This document shows positions 42,554 to 56,700 of a stretch of DNA of 64,000 nt, one piece after another (positions within the stretch are counted from its first letter, which is position 1; every line of letters starts with the position of its first letter). Source of the DNA: Pyxicephalus adspersus (Eukaryota > Chordata > Amphibia > Anura > Pyxicephalidae); assembly GCF_032062135.1 (NCBI RefSeq), contig NC_092859.1, positions 132,115,062 through 132,179,061 on the forward strand, written 5' to 3'. A model generated the notes under the pieces. The model was given only the letters and a program-made list of their open reading frames with translations, did no database searches and was not told the origin of the DNA. The translations under genes and the position numbers were made by a program.

Positions 42554-44204
42554 TTACTAACAGAGTAACCACAACAGGTTCCATAAACGGGCTGCTCTTA
42601 GTACCTTTTTGTCTTACCCAGTAGCAGGCAATTACAGCCTCATTCAGCCCACATAATAAAACTCCCGTGTACAGCTGACATTAAAAAACAGGTCTAGGTA
42701 CTAAATATGTGGATTTAGGACTACATGACCCAACCAAGGTTCTAAAAAACCAGTGTCCAGAATTCAGATCAGAACTTATAATACATAACTATTTCTTTTA
42801 CAGTTGGTAATATCTATCATTTATTTTTGTAGACGCAAGTATTAGGGCATCAGTCTAATTTTCTTTTTGTAGACTGGTGAAATACTAAGGATTTGGACAT
42901 TTTTATAAAACCATATTATGAGGTTTGATGTTTCCTACAGTTCAATCAATAGGAATGAAGCTTCAGGTCCATTGCTATAATGTTGACAGATCTAATAACC
43001 ACCTCATGACAAATGTGAAATGGATTATCAAAGCACAAAGGTAACAGTATTGTGGACTTTGATAGTTTTCATTATCTTTCACAAACATGCCAAGGTTGCA
43101 GTCTCAGGAATTATCAGTTGGGCCTATGGTTGTTATTGATAACCATGTACCGCTACTAATCACACTATATTCCTAAATTGGTTCCAAAGTGTGTGAATGT
43201 AAAGAATTAGATGATATGCATTCATTATGTGATTCCGGAGGTAGATTCTAGCTGACTTCATGGTCAGCATTGCCCAGAAATTGAGAATATAGCAGCAACC
43301 AGCACAAGATTGGGTCCCAAACTGCCACAGCTAAGAGGAAGTCTAAGTTCCCTTTAAACTGAACATTAAGCAGCATTAAAATGTGAAACAGAAAACCATC
43401 CGAAAATACTCATAATCCAATCCAGCTTTCCCATTATTTGTGTCACCTTACCTGAAGCCAATTATTGTGATGTTATCTCCTGACTAGGAGAACCTGTTGT
43501 ACTTTGTATACAGTATGATGATGTTTTGTGTGTAGGAATACCTTTACTTTTTTAAAAAGGTTGCTAAATGTACAGCGATGAAGTGTAAAGTTTGGTAAAT
43601 TTATATAAACTAAGGTCCAGCATGCTATAACCAGATTAGTGAAAGATTTACTGTGCTTGACTGCTTTGGGTTGCTATATTTGTCCTAACAAATACATTTG
43701 AATAGGAGGCAACCATGTTACCATATTTATTAGAAGAACTGTTGCTTCTTTTAAATACCTGTATGTAGCCACAGTGCCCAACATGTGTTCCTTAGGGCCC
43801 CTACAGATATTCTGTTTTTCTTGTCTAGGTCTTTACTTAGGTCATTAAAAAAAAATCTTTATAATGACTCCTACTAGAGAATATGCTCTTACACTACCTT
43901 ACATTTCTGTACTGTGTAACCTTTTTCTAAATTTTTTCACCTGATATTTTATAATGGATTTTTCCAAAAGAAACATCTCCGGTCTCCAACGTTTATAGCA
44001 TTTTAAATTTCTCTTGCAGCATGACTGTATTCTTTGATCATATTCTGCAGCATGTTGCAGTCTTTTATCATTTCTTGAAGCATGTCTGTAACCTTTGACC
44101 ACAATTTCATAACCATAGGGGGTTAATACTTGTTATAATATATATATGATCTGGGTGGGAAGAAATTGTAGCTGGGTGCCAGCCCTTGAATTGTGAACCA
44201 ACTA

Positions 44205-44292
44205 TTCTGTAACCATCCAAAAACAGCCAGGTGGTTATTGAAAAGTGCCGGGTGGTGCGCCCTTCTAAAAGGGGCTGGGGAGAACACTGATA
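44205..44292 (+). repeat. Interspersed repeat, copy of the 2463 family
   Basis: The sequence aaacagccaggtggttattg, aaaagtgccgggtggtgcgc and ggggctggggagaacactg matches 2463-2560. AT and CA microsatellite tracts follow at 44290-44338. Confidence 0.55.
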
Positions 44293-45332
44293 TATATAAA
44301 TATATATATATTTATTTATAAGCACACACACACATACAATCTGATATCATTTCTCTTTTTATAAATTATCATTCTTTTTAATATTTTCATTCCATATACA
44401 AGCTTGACTAAGCTGTCAAAAACCATGACATGATGGGCCTGAGGCAAACTATAACACAGACAGTGGGGGCTTTAATGGTGACCTAATATTCACATAATTT
44501 AAAAGTTAAAACAAATGCTGCACCTGTTCACGCACCACTGGCAGTATTATAGTTTACCCAAACTTTTGTCACTGACACATATGCTAGTCAGCTCCAAAAA
44601 GTCAGCTATAAAAAACAAACTCTGGGTCAACACTGAGCCAACATTGGTATATAAAGTCTTCTATTACATTTATGTCTTCATGTTTTATTAAAAGATGACA
44701 TGATAACTGTTCTAAATTCCCCACAACAGAACAATTAACAATTTATTTTCTTTCTGGACATCAGTGTGTGACAATAATTTACTTATTATGTTGGTAACAG
44801 TAATAATATTTAAACATTTCTGTACAAATTTCACACCACTACAGTATGCTGGCTTGTTTTTCAATTCATTAGTTTTAACATTATAAATCTCATTAACACA
44901 TTGTCCAGGCTTTTTCATGTCTACCTAGAGGAATATTCTCAGCCTTGATGTTGCAGCAACCTGAAATCTATCTTGCAATACTGAACCCATAAACTATTTT
45001 CATCACTCATTAAAGGGCAAGCAGTATCATCTTCTGTAATGTATTACAAAGATTGCTCTAAATGAGCAGTGCTGAGTATTGCAGCTGTGTTACAACACAT
45101 ACCGCTCCTGTTGTTTATTTTTGAAACTCGTGTCGGGGGTCAGAGCTTACAAATTGGCCCCAGTGGGGCACTAATGGCATCCTGAAGGAATTGATGTTGT
45201 TACTTAGTTACCCTCTTTAACAGTGGACAAACATTACCATACAAATAATATTTTTTAATGCAAAATAAACTAAGTGCAGTGTCGACACCCAGCTTAAGAC
45301 AGATGCACAGTACCCAACGGAGCGTCACAGTC

Positions 45333-45509
45333 TTACAATTTAATTTTTTTATTTTTAATGTCTGTATATATAGTTTGCGTCATGGGCACATATTTCTTTT
45401 CCCTCTCATCCTGAAAATAAATGGGGTCAGTGATCGTGGATGGATCGAAGCCTTGTTTTACAAGCTCCACCTTGCGCTGTTTAAAAGTTCCTGTGATTTC
45501 CAGTTCATC
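45333..45509 (-). CDS. SLC27A2: SLC27A2 last coding exon
   Basis: The exon has 58 codons plus TAA, from [20 protein letters not shown] through [20 protein letters not shown] to KNKKIKL. The acceptor is ttttgtttag. The 3' UTR continues below 45333; AATAAA hexamers on the minus strand lie at 45114-45119, 44742-44747 and 44684-44689, and I cannot choose between them. Confidence 0.95.
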   Translation of the reverse strand, partial: DELEITGTFKQRKVELVKQGFDPSTITDPIYFQDEREKKYVPMTQTIYTDIKNKKIKL

Positions 45510-48500
45510 CTAAACAAAAAAAAAATAATAATAAAATAATTAGTATCGGTCATTTGATGATACATATGTGATGTGTATATATATATATAATGTGTATAAT
45601 ATAATTTAAGGGATATGTCTTCCCAATACATAGAGCATGGTCACTTTAAAACTAGGGTATATGCTGGGAAAAGAGTCCAGGAGTAGTGGAAAGCAACTCT
45701 GCTAGGGTTGTTATGGTCAATTTATTTCAGGGCCCTGGACCCTGGAATGGGAAGGAAGGCACAGGTACCATTCCACCCAGGTACACCCAGAAGTTTGGCC
45801 ACAGGAAGACTGGAGGTCTGTCTTACTGTAAATGGAAACACTGCAGCTAGGCTGCAAACAAGCCTTTGTGGAAGTGGATTGGGAACCTTTTTGTTTTATA
45901 GGAAAAGCTGTTGATGCTATTTTTATATGATTTATAGACTGTGGAATTCTCACTAGGGACTGTACTACAATGTGCTGTACTGTGGACTCTACACCTTCCT
46001 CATAAAGCTGCCGTAAGCTGCCTTTTTCATTTTATTTTCAATATATCCTGAAGGATTCTATTTTGTTTTGGATCAAAAAAAAAGAGAAGTGGACAGTTAT
46101 CAAACTTTTCTGTGAGCTTGCTGCAAGAGCTAATTCCCCTCCATAGCATAATATAAATACACACACACAAAACAGTCATGTGAAAGAGTATGTAAGTAAT
46201 AGAAAAAGTATAGAAATAATAGACATTGTTAACTGGAAAACATTAGATCCTTATTAAGTCAGTGCCTACAGGTAAAGGTGATATACTTGAATATTACAGA
46301 AGGAAAATGTGCCCTTTCAACTATTTAGTCAACAAAAATATCAACAGATGTAATGGTGTACTGTGAATATGTGGCTCCATAAGCCAATATCGCCCCAATT
46401 AGCAAAAAAGCATTTCTTGGAAGAATTTTTATTTTTGCAATCAAATAAAATTCTAATTGCTCCTGAATGCAAAATTCTTCCATTTACAATATGATTTTTT
46501 TTTGCCAGTTTGAGACAAATTACCAGTCATTTAAAATTCATGCTAATGTTTATTTTCCTTACAGTTGAATGGTTCAGTTTAATTTTTAGGGCCTTGTATA
46601 CATAATGAGGGCCTTTTGTAGCTCTTTTAATATTGTCATGATGATCCCACACACATCAAAAGCAAAGAGAACACCATACCCTAGATATCTGAGGTTTAAT
46701 AAGGACAAGGTCTACCAGTATACTCCCTAAGGGCTTGTACCCATTGGTGCTTTGCATTTGAGGACCTGTTAACACAACACATAGCAATGCAAGTGACACA
46801 CGTTGTGTTACCATTTACTTTAACATGGCATCCTTAATACAACTTGTACACACAGTACAACAAGCTGTAACACATGACAATGAAAATGCACATGCTCTTT
46901 AGAAAATGTAGTGCAGAGAAGTAGTACAAACAGACGTACACAGGTTTTTATTGGGACTTAATCTGGTACAACTAACTTCATAGATTTGAAGCAGCAGTAA
47001 ATGTATGTATGTACTTTTCCACATAAAAAGTTGCATTTTCATAAATGTGGATTATGAGAAATAATACAGTATGTTTCAGTTTTATGTGTCATTTATTATG
47101 AGGTATCACCTTTATCAGTAGGAACTCTTTGAATGAAGATCTAATGTTTGCCTTCAATATGTTAAAAACTCCACCATTTTCATGAAGTGTATGTATACAG
47201 TATACAAGTAGTCCCCGGGTTACATACGAGATAAGGACTGTAGGTTTGTTCTTAAGTTGAATTTGTATGTGAGTCAGAACAGGTACATTATTTTAATAAA
47301 TGCAATTAGGACAGATGTTTGTCTCAACATATTATTAGGCAGGGTGGTGTCAGTTACTGTATAAAATCCTCACTGTGAGTTAATCACAATCAAAGCAAAA
47401 AACAACTTTATGGAGCATAGACATTCATTAACTTCTGGAGTAAGCTGTGCTTTGATATGTAAAAAGAAACAACTGCAGAGTTTGTCTTGGTCATTAAAGA
47501 GTTACAAGAGGTTGCAGAAAGAGCTCAGTCCTTAAGATCACCCTCAACCTCAGCTTTGTTTAGCAAAAGATTTCTTCTGCAAGTCATGCAAACTGTCCCC
47601 CTCCCCCCACCAGCCCTGTTAATATTTAGGAGTCAACCGTATGTCGGAAGTCTTTAACTCAAGGACTACCTGTAAATAGTGAAACATTTCAATTTCATTC
47701 TAAGCTCTCATGCCCATTACTAATCTTACTAATTAACATGGTTTCTACATTTATCATTAATCAGTTTCTTTGTACTATACTTGACACTTGTACTATACCC
47801 CCCAATTTAGCATTAAACTATTGTCCTTCCTGATGCCCAGACCCTGAGGTAACCCGTATCCCCCATATTTATGATTTGGTAGGAAGCCATAATAAGTTAT
47901 AGAAATGATACCAGTAATTTTAATATCTGAATTTCTGAACAGCCCTAGGGAATAAATAGAAGTTTTACCTGGATCCTAATGAAGCGCGGTCTTGCATAGT
48001 TTGGCAGAAAGTCTCGAACATGTGCATACAATTTTCTACCATCAAAGTTCTCATATTTTCTCAGCTTGAGGGTGGCCATTCCAATCCGCCCTTCATGATC
48101 TGTTTAAGAAACCACAAAATTATTTAGAATACTTCTGTACAAGATATTGGATAGAGAAGACCTGAGAGAGATCAGCAAGAGCTGTGTGTTACAAAACCTC
48201 ATATTAGTAAAACCAGTCTTGGCACCATTGCTGCTTACTTTAAGTACTGTGCCGGTTTGGGTACGATGCTGGCAGACTTTACCTCACCACCTTTCTCCAA
48301 GTACCGTACAACAAGAATGTACCTATTATGTGTCAGAACACCTGATATACACGTTTGTTCACATTCATTCAGTGAAACACAGACAAGGAAGATAGATTTG
48401 GGCCCCTGTGCAGAACTGACTTGGGTCCCCTGGCAAAGTGACTTAGATCAAATACATGATTTAGATGTGGAGATAAAGGCAGGTGCATTTTCATGCAAAC

Positions 48501-51500
48501 ATTGCATTATAACTTCTTCCATGATCCCAACCGAGACTCCCTATTAATTATTTCTTTGGACATGTAGGGTTTTTAATGCAAGATGCACTTTTTTTTTGGA
48601 AAAGTTAAACTTTACATATTGTTTTACTAGTCTGGTTTATTTTTTTTGGATCACTTTATATTTCTGACGTGCTGGTTTTAGATTACTTCTGATTATACAT
48701 ATTCATCCTAAAATCAATTCAAACTGTTCAAATTTATGATAGTCTTACTTCAAAACCCAGAATACCTCTTAAAATATAATTTTTTTTGCAAATTTCTTGT
48801 TTTTTTTTCAAATAAATGAAGGTTAATAAATAAATAATTAAATAATAAATAAAGTTAAAAAACTAGAATTTTTCCCATAGAAGCCAACAGGATTTTCTGT
48901 TGAATTTGTAGCCTGCAACAGAAATATGACAACTGGAAATTGATTGGCTGCCATGGGAGCACAGACACTTCAACAGGTTAGTACATTAGAGAGGAATTAG
49001 TTCTGCCCTATCTGACACTTAATAATAATTATCTGTAATTATGTTTTGAAACGATGCTATTTGCACATTAGCACTAATTAACTTATCACCATAAATTACG
49101 CAAATACATTATAGTTACAAATCACCTTACAAGGAAGTCTTCTAATAGGCAACCAAGTAATTGTGCCATAGAAATCTAGTTCTGTTTATCAAAATCCAGG
49201 GTGCTCCATTAGCCACAATACTACATACAGGTGTACAATATCCTAACAGATGTTAGTTGTAAATTAGCATGAAAAATATATACCTTTATAATGATTCCTT
49301 TCTAATTATGATTGAAGAAATGAACTGGTCAACCAGGACTCAGTGGGCAAGAAAGTAAGCTGGGTGCCCAGAATTATACCTCTTGTCTATGTTCACCATC
49401 ATTCCATGGTGACACACAATAGACCTTATTTATGAAAAATGAGAATCAAAGAAGAACCAATGATCAATGTCACACTTGGGGAGAGAGGGCCACTAGGGGG
49501 CGCTGCGGCTTGCACAGAAATGGTGTGAGCCCTGAGAAGGGCCAAGGTGCAGAGTCTAAGCAGTAACCAGGTCTTCTCCAGAGCCTCTAGTGGTGAGGAT
49601 GTTGTGCTGCTGGTTACTGCCAGGTTGCGATTTTTAGGCACACCAGGGTGGGCAGCATACTGGACAACAAGGGGTTAACACCTCAGCTGGACAGGGGAAG
49701 TACTAAAATAACTACCTGGGTGGTTACCCCGAGCCTGGTTTGGGGTAAGAAAACTTTAAGCGTAAGCGTTTACCCCGAACCTGGTAAACTGGTACCCGGT
49801 AAGGTAGCTAAAAATAGAAACAAGCGTTACAGTGCAATCTGATTATCATACAACATTGTATGACAATCGGATTACAACTGAAAAAAAACACTCACCTTGT
49901 CCCCGCAGCTCCTCCTGAGACGTCTGTCCTCTTCTGTCTTCTCCTGGTGTGTGCAGAAACGATCTACGGGGTTTCCCGGACATATTTCGGTAACTTATGC
50001 CTAAGAATTATAGCCTACAATGTATAAAAAATTTCCATGCAAGAAATGTAACACTTTTTGCATGGAAATACAGAACGCTTATTCATTAGAATAATGAGAA
50101 CGCTCATTAGAACGCTCTGCGTTTGCATATGCGTCCCTTGGCAAATCCTGATGAAGTCAGTGCGTGCGCCCGTCGACGGGGCTTGTGGCGGGAAATTCAA
50201 AATTTTTGTATTGGATTCAATACAAAGTCCTGTATCCAATCCAATACAAAATAATAAAAAATATATTAATGTGGTTTTGTCTATACGTATGTGACTTTGA
50301 ATTAATGCATTTCCAGTATTTTCAATTTATTTATGCATTCTTGTTTAGGCTTTTTACATGATTGTGTGTTTCAAACTTTATTATATTCAGGATATCTAGA
50401 CCCTTGTTTGGACATATTTCAGTTACAGGTCTACAATATAAAAAAAAATGTTCACGAAAAACAGTGTACCGCTTTTGGTACAGAAATCCATACATCAGTG
50501 AAACGCCAAGGTGGTTAACCAACAGGTGTACAGGAACTGCTCAGCAGAGCTAGGGGGCTCGGCACTAGTGGAGACACATTGCACGAACGCTGAGTGTTGT
50601 GTCTGAGCTAGCTAAACAGCCAGGGATAAATAGGCAAGTATCTGATTGGCCTTCGGGGTGAGCAAAACTGATAAAGCTGGGAAACGTAGGCAAGGCACAC
50701 CCAGAGTCAGAACTGCCAGCATGCACAGGAGAGAGGCGCCTGTGCTTTAGTGAGGAAGAGGTAAGTGTCACAACCAATATTCCATCATTTTTTCCACAAA
50801 GTTTTTTTCAATGAGTGAGAAAAAAAGACGTCAACTGAAACAGACAGTAAGTTTAGTATATATCTCAATGATATTATATATATTACAGGGTAGAAGGGTT
50901 TAAAGATTATATTCAGCACAATCTACCACATAGGTGCATGCAGTAAAGATATCATGATGACTGGTATCAAATTTGTAAGGGTTTTGTTTATTTTGTATAG
51001 GCACTAACCTTCCTGTTGCCCCTCTGAGTATCCTGCAATGCAAATGTAAAAGGGGACAACTAAAACTAATTAGCCCCAAATTATTATGTATAAATAGAAA
51101 ACAGGAAACAGCAAAGAAAAATGAAGAAAGTAAGAGGGAGGGAAGGGGAAGAAAGGAGACTGAAGGTGGATAGGCGTGTTTACCACTAGGTTGCATGCCA
51201 GTGATATTTGAAACTCAGGTTAACTGAGGCCACACATGTATTTAATCCAGGGAATCCAAAATATCAGCTATTTCTATAAGAATTATTGCATTTGACCATA
51301 TGCTTTTCATTTATAAAGGTGCATGTAAGTTGCTGTTTGACCTCTAATAGAAAGAGAAGATTTCTTCCATTTCACTGATGCTATTGTGTGTCCAATATTT
51401 TTCAAAGTTTAGGATGGTTATAATAAGTGTCTTCTAGCGCATTCATGCAGAGTATACCACATTAGATAAAAAGTAAGAAAATTAATTTATAAAAACAGTC

Positions 51501-53646
51501 TATAGTATTTTGTGAAAAGATACAAGGTATATTCCTTACTTGGGACAGGTACTCCATAGACATTGACTTCTTCTATAAAAGTCACCAGACTCAAAATATC
51601 AGCAACCTCGGTAGTAGCAACGTTTTCCCCTTTCCATCTGAAATGGAAAATATAACAATTGAATGTATACAATTGCATGCTGTAGACACATAACCCCATG
51701 TAAACAAGTGCTTTAGGAAGAACCTTTAAAAGTACTGTAAAGCAAATTGCAGGTTAGAAAATTATGCCTTCACCATAAACAATGCATTCTAATCTCTGTT
51801 AATGACAGGCATTTTGTTCGCTTTAGGAAAACAAATATATTCAGCAGAGAAAAAGCCTGAAACACTTGCTGCTTCTACAGACTCCACTTGGTATGACTTG
51901 TTCTATCTCCACTTCAAGTTCCAGAGATCTTCTATTAAATCATATATATGGCATAATATTTATTTTATGCCCAGAATAATATTAGAAGCTGGGGTCATTT
52001 TATATCCACATTTACATATGGGTCTTCTTTCTATTTACAGCTAAAATATTAACTGGGTTCATTTTTTACCTAAATCTAGGGGAGTAAATAGATTTATTTT
52101 ATATTCACACGTAAAATAGTAGCAGAATTAAATGCCCACCATTTAAATAGGCAGATTTGCTAAATTTCTGCCCAGACCTAGCATGGCAGCCCATTTTAGT
52201 AAAGCTGCACCAGGCAGTTAAAGATATACTTTCATCAGTGAACCTAGGGTGATCCAGCAAATCTAGAAAGGATCTGGTTCAGATCCAGGATTGAAAACAA
52301 ATGGCTTTTAGGAAATCCATTCCAGGTATGCTGGATCACCCAGCTTCACTGATGAAATTGTATCCTCTCCAGCCTTGAAAAGTTTTAATAAATCAAGCCC
52401 AATATTCCAGTGGTTGTTATCTAATTGTTGTTTTTTTTTATTTGATTTACATTTGAGTTACATTCATCCATTAGCAACTCTCTGTCACAATATTTCAGGT
52501 ATATTTGGTCTGCTTTTGAATGGTACATAAACAATTTGTTCTTTATATTAGCTTATACTTATTAATACATTGCTTTTGAGTATATTATGGGACTGGATTA
52601 GCAAAACGAGGTTGTCAAAATGCCAGCATTTTTATGGTTTGGAAAGGGTTGGGATAAGTTAAAATCCACCAGAAATAAAATTTCCCCTGTGACCCCATTA
52701 TATACATTTATCTTCACTACCTATTTTTGTAACAAATAGTAAATGCAGATGTCACTACGAGAGACAAGGCACAGCAGCAATAAAAACATTGTCAGAAAGT
52801 CCTTCCTCATTCTACTAAAATATATGCTTTGTAATACAGTATGTCCCTGTTGAAGAGAGATATGCCAGAGATATATGACAGATAAAAAATAAACCATGCA
52901 ATTAGGTTAATTGGCTTCCCAAAATAATTGACCTTAGACTGTGTTAATGACATATGACTATGGTAGGGACATTAGATTGTAAGCTCATTTGAGGGACAGC
53001 TAGTGACATGACTATGGACTTTGTACCGTGCTGCATATTATGTTGGCGCCATATATGTTCTTTAATATAATGTTTTTATAAATCAAGCTCTATGACAAAC
53101 ACATTTGTCTTAAATAAAGTAATGCTTTTTGTACTCTTCATGTGTTTATAACTGACATTAGGTTCACTATAGGGCCATTGAAGTACTAAGAAATCCTCTA
53201 TCATTTTTTTTTTAAACTGCAAATGATTAATATTGTTATGTTATCACTTACCTAAATGTGTCTCCAACTCTGTCATGGAAATAAATAAATTTCTGCTGAT
53301 CGACCATTAAAATATCCCCAGTATTGAAATACATGTCTCCTTTGCGGAACACATCCTTAAGTATCTTTTTCTCTGTATGAGTCTTGTTTCCGGCATAGCC
53401 CCCAAATGGTGATAGTTTAGTAATCTTGCTGACCAGTAGCCCAGGCTGTCCTAGAAAAGAAAGACAATTCAAGATAAGCAGAGACATAATGGATAACTGT
53501 TATAGACCATGATTACAGTACATCTGTTGTGGGAACGTTATAGGTACTGCTAGTGCTGATCCCCTAAAGTCTAGTTACCTGGCAATGTAATAACTTAAAT
53601 CTAAAATGATGTCATGTTCAGCAGAAAAAGGTAATACGAGATAGAT

Positions 53647-53708
<62 letters not shown>

Positions 53709-56700
53709 CATCATACATACATACATTAATACAAGAGTTAAAGTGAGCAGCTGCAAAAAAATGACCATCTACAGTGCTCCCCTCAGACCCTTTTAGCTGG
53801 GCACCTCCTGGCAATTTTCAGTAACCACACAGTTTTTGGGTGGTTACTGAAAAGCTGAGACACAATTCCCTTTACTGGACAGCTGGGGATCGAAAAATGG
53901 GACATGCTAACGGGGTGGGCATTAGAAAGTTGCAATAAAGTATGGTGAGGGGTGGTGAAAAGCCAATACAATTATAGGGGTTACTAGATAAATAAAAATG
54001 TCTTAGCTGTTTTCAGATTACTGATATGAAATTTTTACTCTGGTGAAATGAGATGAGGTGAACCTGTGCTCACTTTAAACATCCAATTTTGAGCAGATAG
54101 ATAAACAAAAGTACTGATTTCTTCTTTATGCTATTGAATGTTTGCAGTGATTGTACATTCATGTTACCTCACTTCTCACGTTAATGTGGTGGATCTATAA
54201 AAGGTAAAGAAAATGTTCACTAGGTAAAAGAAGATTAAGGAAGGAGCTTTATTCACTTCACTCATCTAATCTTTTACAAGCACATTCATATCTTTTTCAC
54301 ATCTGGATTTATCCTGCACATTATTGTTTATTTATATAGGGTAAGTGAAATTTTACTTTGTAATGTTAGTATTCTATACTCTTTTAGTATATAAACCCCA
54401 TTGGATGAGTTTGTCAATTTATTACACACCTCTCTTGGCCCTGACACAGCGGCCTTTGGCATCTCGGACCGGCTCATCCTTTTCAATGTCGTATTTAATA
54501 AATTCATATGGAAGTATTTTCTGTTAAAACAAAGGAGACTTGTTAGAATTCAGAAATACATAGTAAAAGCTGAATGATATATTTACAAATGTAAAAATAT
54601 GTACATATTTTGAAGGACACTACTTTACCTTTGGATTGTCCAGGAGCACAGTATACATGACATGTTTTTAGTATTGGGTTTTTATTTTATTTATTTGGGT
54701 AGTAATTTTTAAGACCCCTTTTTCTTGGATACAGTGTTATACATAGCTATGATTTTACTAATATATTTTGCACAAAAGGTGTTGTAATTTTGTTTCTGGA
54801 ATAAATTAGGAATCTTTTCAAACACTACTGTGGCCATTTTGTATTTAAATATTTTTATTGAATTTTAAACAAGGTAATTTTGATAATATAATAGCACAAC
54901 AGAAATCATTGAAAAACTCATGAAAACTATAGAAGTGGCTTAAAATATTGCAATAAAATGAACAACTGATAATAACGAGTCAAAAATAAATAAGCCATGG
55001 GTCACTTTTTACAATAATGTCTCATTAGTGTAACAAAAACAAGAGGAAAAAGAAAAGGAAAGAAAAAACAAAAAAGGAAAAGAGAAAAGAAGAGAAAAGG
55101 GAAAGGAAGACTTCACGAACCAGACTAGAAGAACTTTTTTTTAATTATATTACTTATCAATTGCACTGGGGAACAATTTTGAACACATTTTTTGTTGACT
55201 TAATTTTTTAAGGTAATTTACACTAAAATAGGTATGCTGATTCTGAAAGTGCAGTTAGTTTTCTTCTATCACGTCAGGTTTTTCCTCTACCGCTTATAAT
55301 AAAGCGGTTACTGTAACGTGGATTTGTATAGGCTATTCATTTACATGCAAGACAGTGTGGTCGGAGGTTGTGGTCTGCTCTACGTAGTGAATAGACAAAA
55401 CTTATTTTTCTACTTACACATGTATTTTTTTTCTTTCAGATCATGTCTGGCTCCGCTGTTTCTCATTGTCAGTGCCTAAACAAACCCGATTCATTTTGTT
55501 ATATCTGTGGCAGTTTCATTATTCCCAGTCAAAGAGCGAACATCAGCACATTTTTTAGCGCAAACCTATTTGGCACATTTCAAAGTTAAACTTAGTGATC
55601 AAGATAAGTCATGGGCCCCTCATAAGGTGTGCAAACAGTGTGTTGAGGGTTTAGGGATGTGGACAAAGGGAACACGTGATAAGATGCCATTTGGTATACC
55701 TATGGTTTGGCGAGAGCCAGGAGATCATTTCAGTGGCTGTTACTTTTGTAAAGTGAAAACTTCAGGATATAACAAGAAAAATAAATGTAACATAGAGTAT
55801 CCTAGTCTACCATCGGGTATACCCCCAGTGGCTCATTCAGATGAAATCCCAGTGCCGGTTTTTGTTACACTACCCCCTCTTGACAAAAATGATTATGGTG
55901 ATGAACTAGGTGACAACAATGATGAAGAAAGAGTTTGATCAGCATGAGTTGAGTGATTTGGCACGTGATTTGGGACTATCAAAGAAGGCTTCAGAACTCC
56001 TAGCATCAAGACTGAGAAAATCTTACTTGAAAAAGGAACAAAGGTATCGTACTTTCCAACCAGAGAAATTGCATTTCTGCAGTACTTTAGAAATGACAGT
56101 GGCTTTGTGTATTGCAATAACATACCTGGTTTAATGGAGGAATTGGGAATTCCAATCTATAACTAAACTGAATGGTGACTTTTCATCGATAGCTCAAAGC
56201 AGAGCTTAAAGTGTGTCCTCCTTCACAATGGAAATATATTTGGGTCAGTCCCAATTGGTCATTCAGTTTCTCTTTGTGAAGAATATGCAGCCATAAAGAG
56301 AGTCATTGAGTTGTTGCAATATCACCAACACAATTGGGTCATTTGTGTTGACCTCAAAATGGAATGCTTCCTTCTTGGTCAGCAACTTGGATACACCAAG
56401 TATGCCTGTTATCTGTGCATGTGGGACAGCAGAGTTCGTGAGAGACATTGGGTGGAAAGGAATTGGCCTCCAGGATCTGCCCTAAAACCAGGTGATCCAA
56501 ACCTTCTACATGAGCTACTTGTTGATAGAAAGAATATTATATTGCCACCTCTGCACATGAAACTGGGTCTGATAAAGCAGTTCATTAAAGCTTTGCCAAC
56601 TGAAGGAGACTGTTTCAAGTACCTCATTTTGGCATTTCCTAGCCCTATTTGAAAAAATAAAGGCCAGTGTGTTTGATGGTTAAAATAAAGTTAAAATAAT

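Larger units (their letters stand above)
36198..45332. other. Region between the convergent HDC and SLC27A2 3' ends
   Basis: The HDC and SLC27A2 3' UTRs lie here but their ends are not certain; AATAAA at 37364-37369 is a possible HDC signal. The rest holds a palindromic MITE, two SINEs, an L1-like 3' fragment, an intact Harbinger-like MITE and AT-rich tracts. No gene was recognised. Confidence 0.55.
48100..51539. other. SLC27A2 intron with CTCF-like motif
   Basis: This 3.4-kb intron holds the CTCF-like motif at 49490, the repeat at 49840-50300 and A/T-rich low-complexity sequence near 48780-48860. No coding signal was accepted. Confidence 0.55.
51638..54429. other. SLC27A2 introns with repeats
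   Basis: The introns 51638-53251 and 53451-54429 hold a palindromic MITE (52222), a SINE tail (52895), a GATA microsatellite (53648) and the repeat at 53775. Nothing else was recognised. Confidence 0.55.

Noticed and set aside
53575..53814. A repeat protein reading through the GATA tract
   Set aside because: It is translation of a microsatellite.
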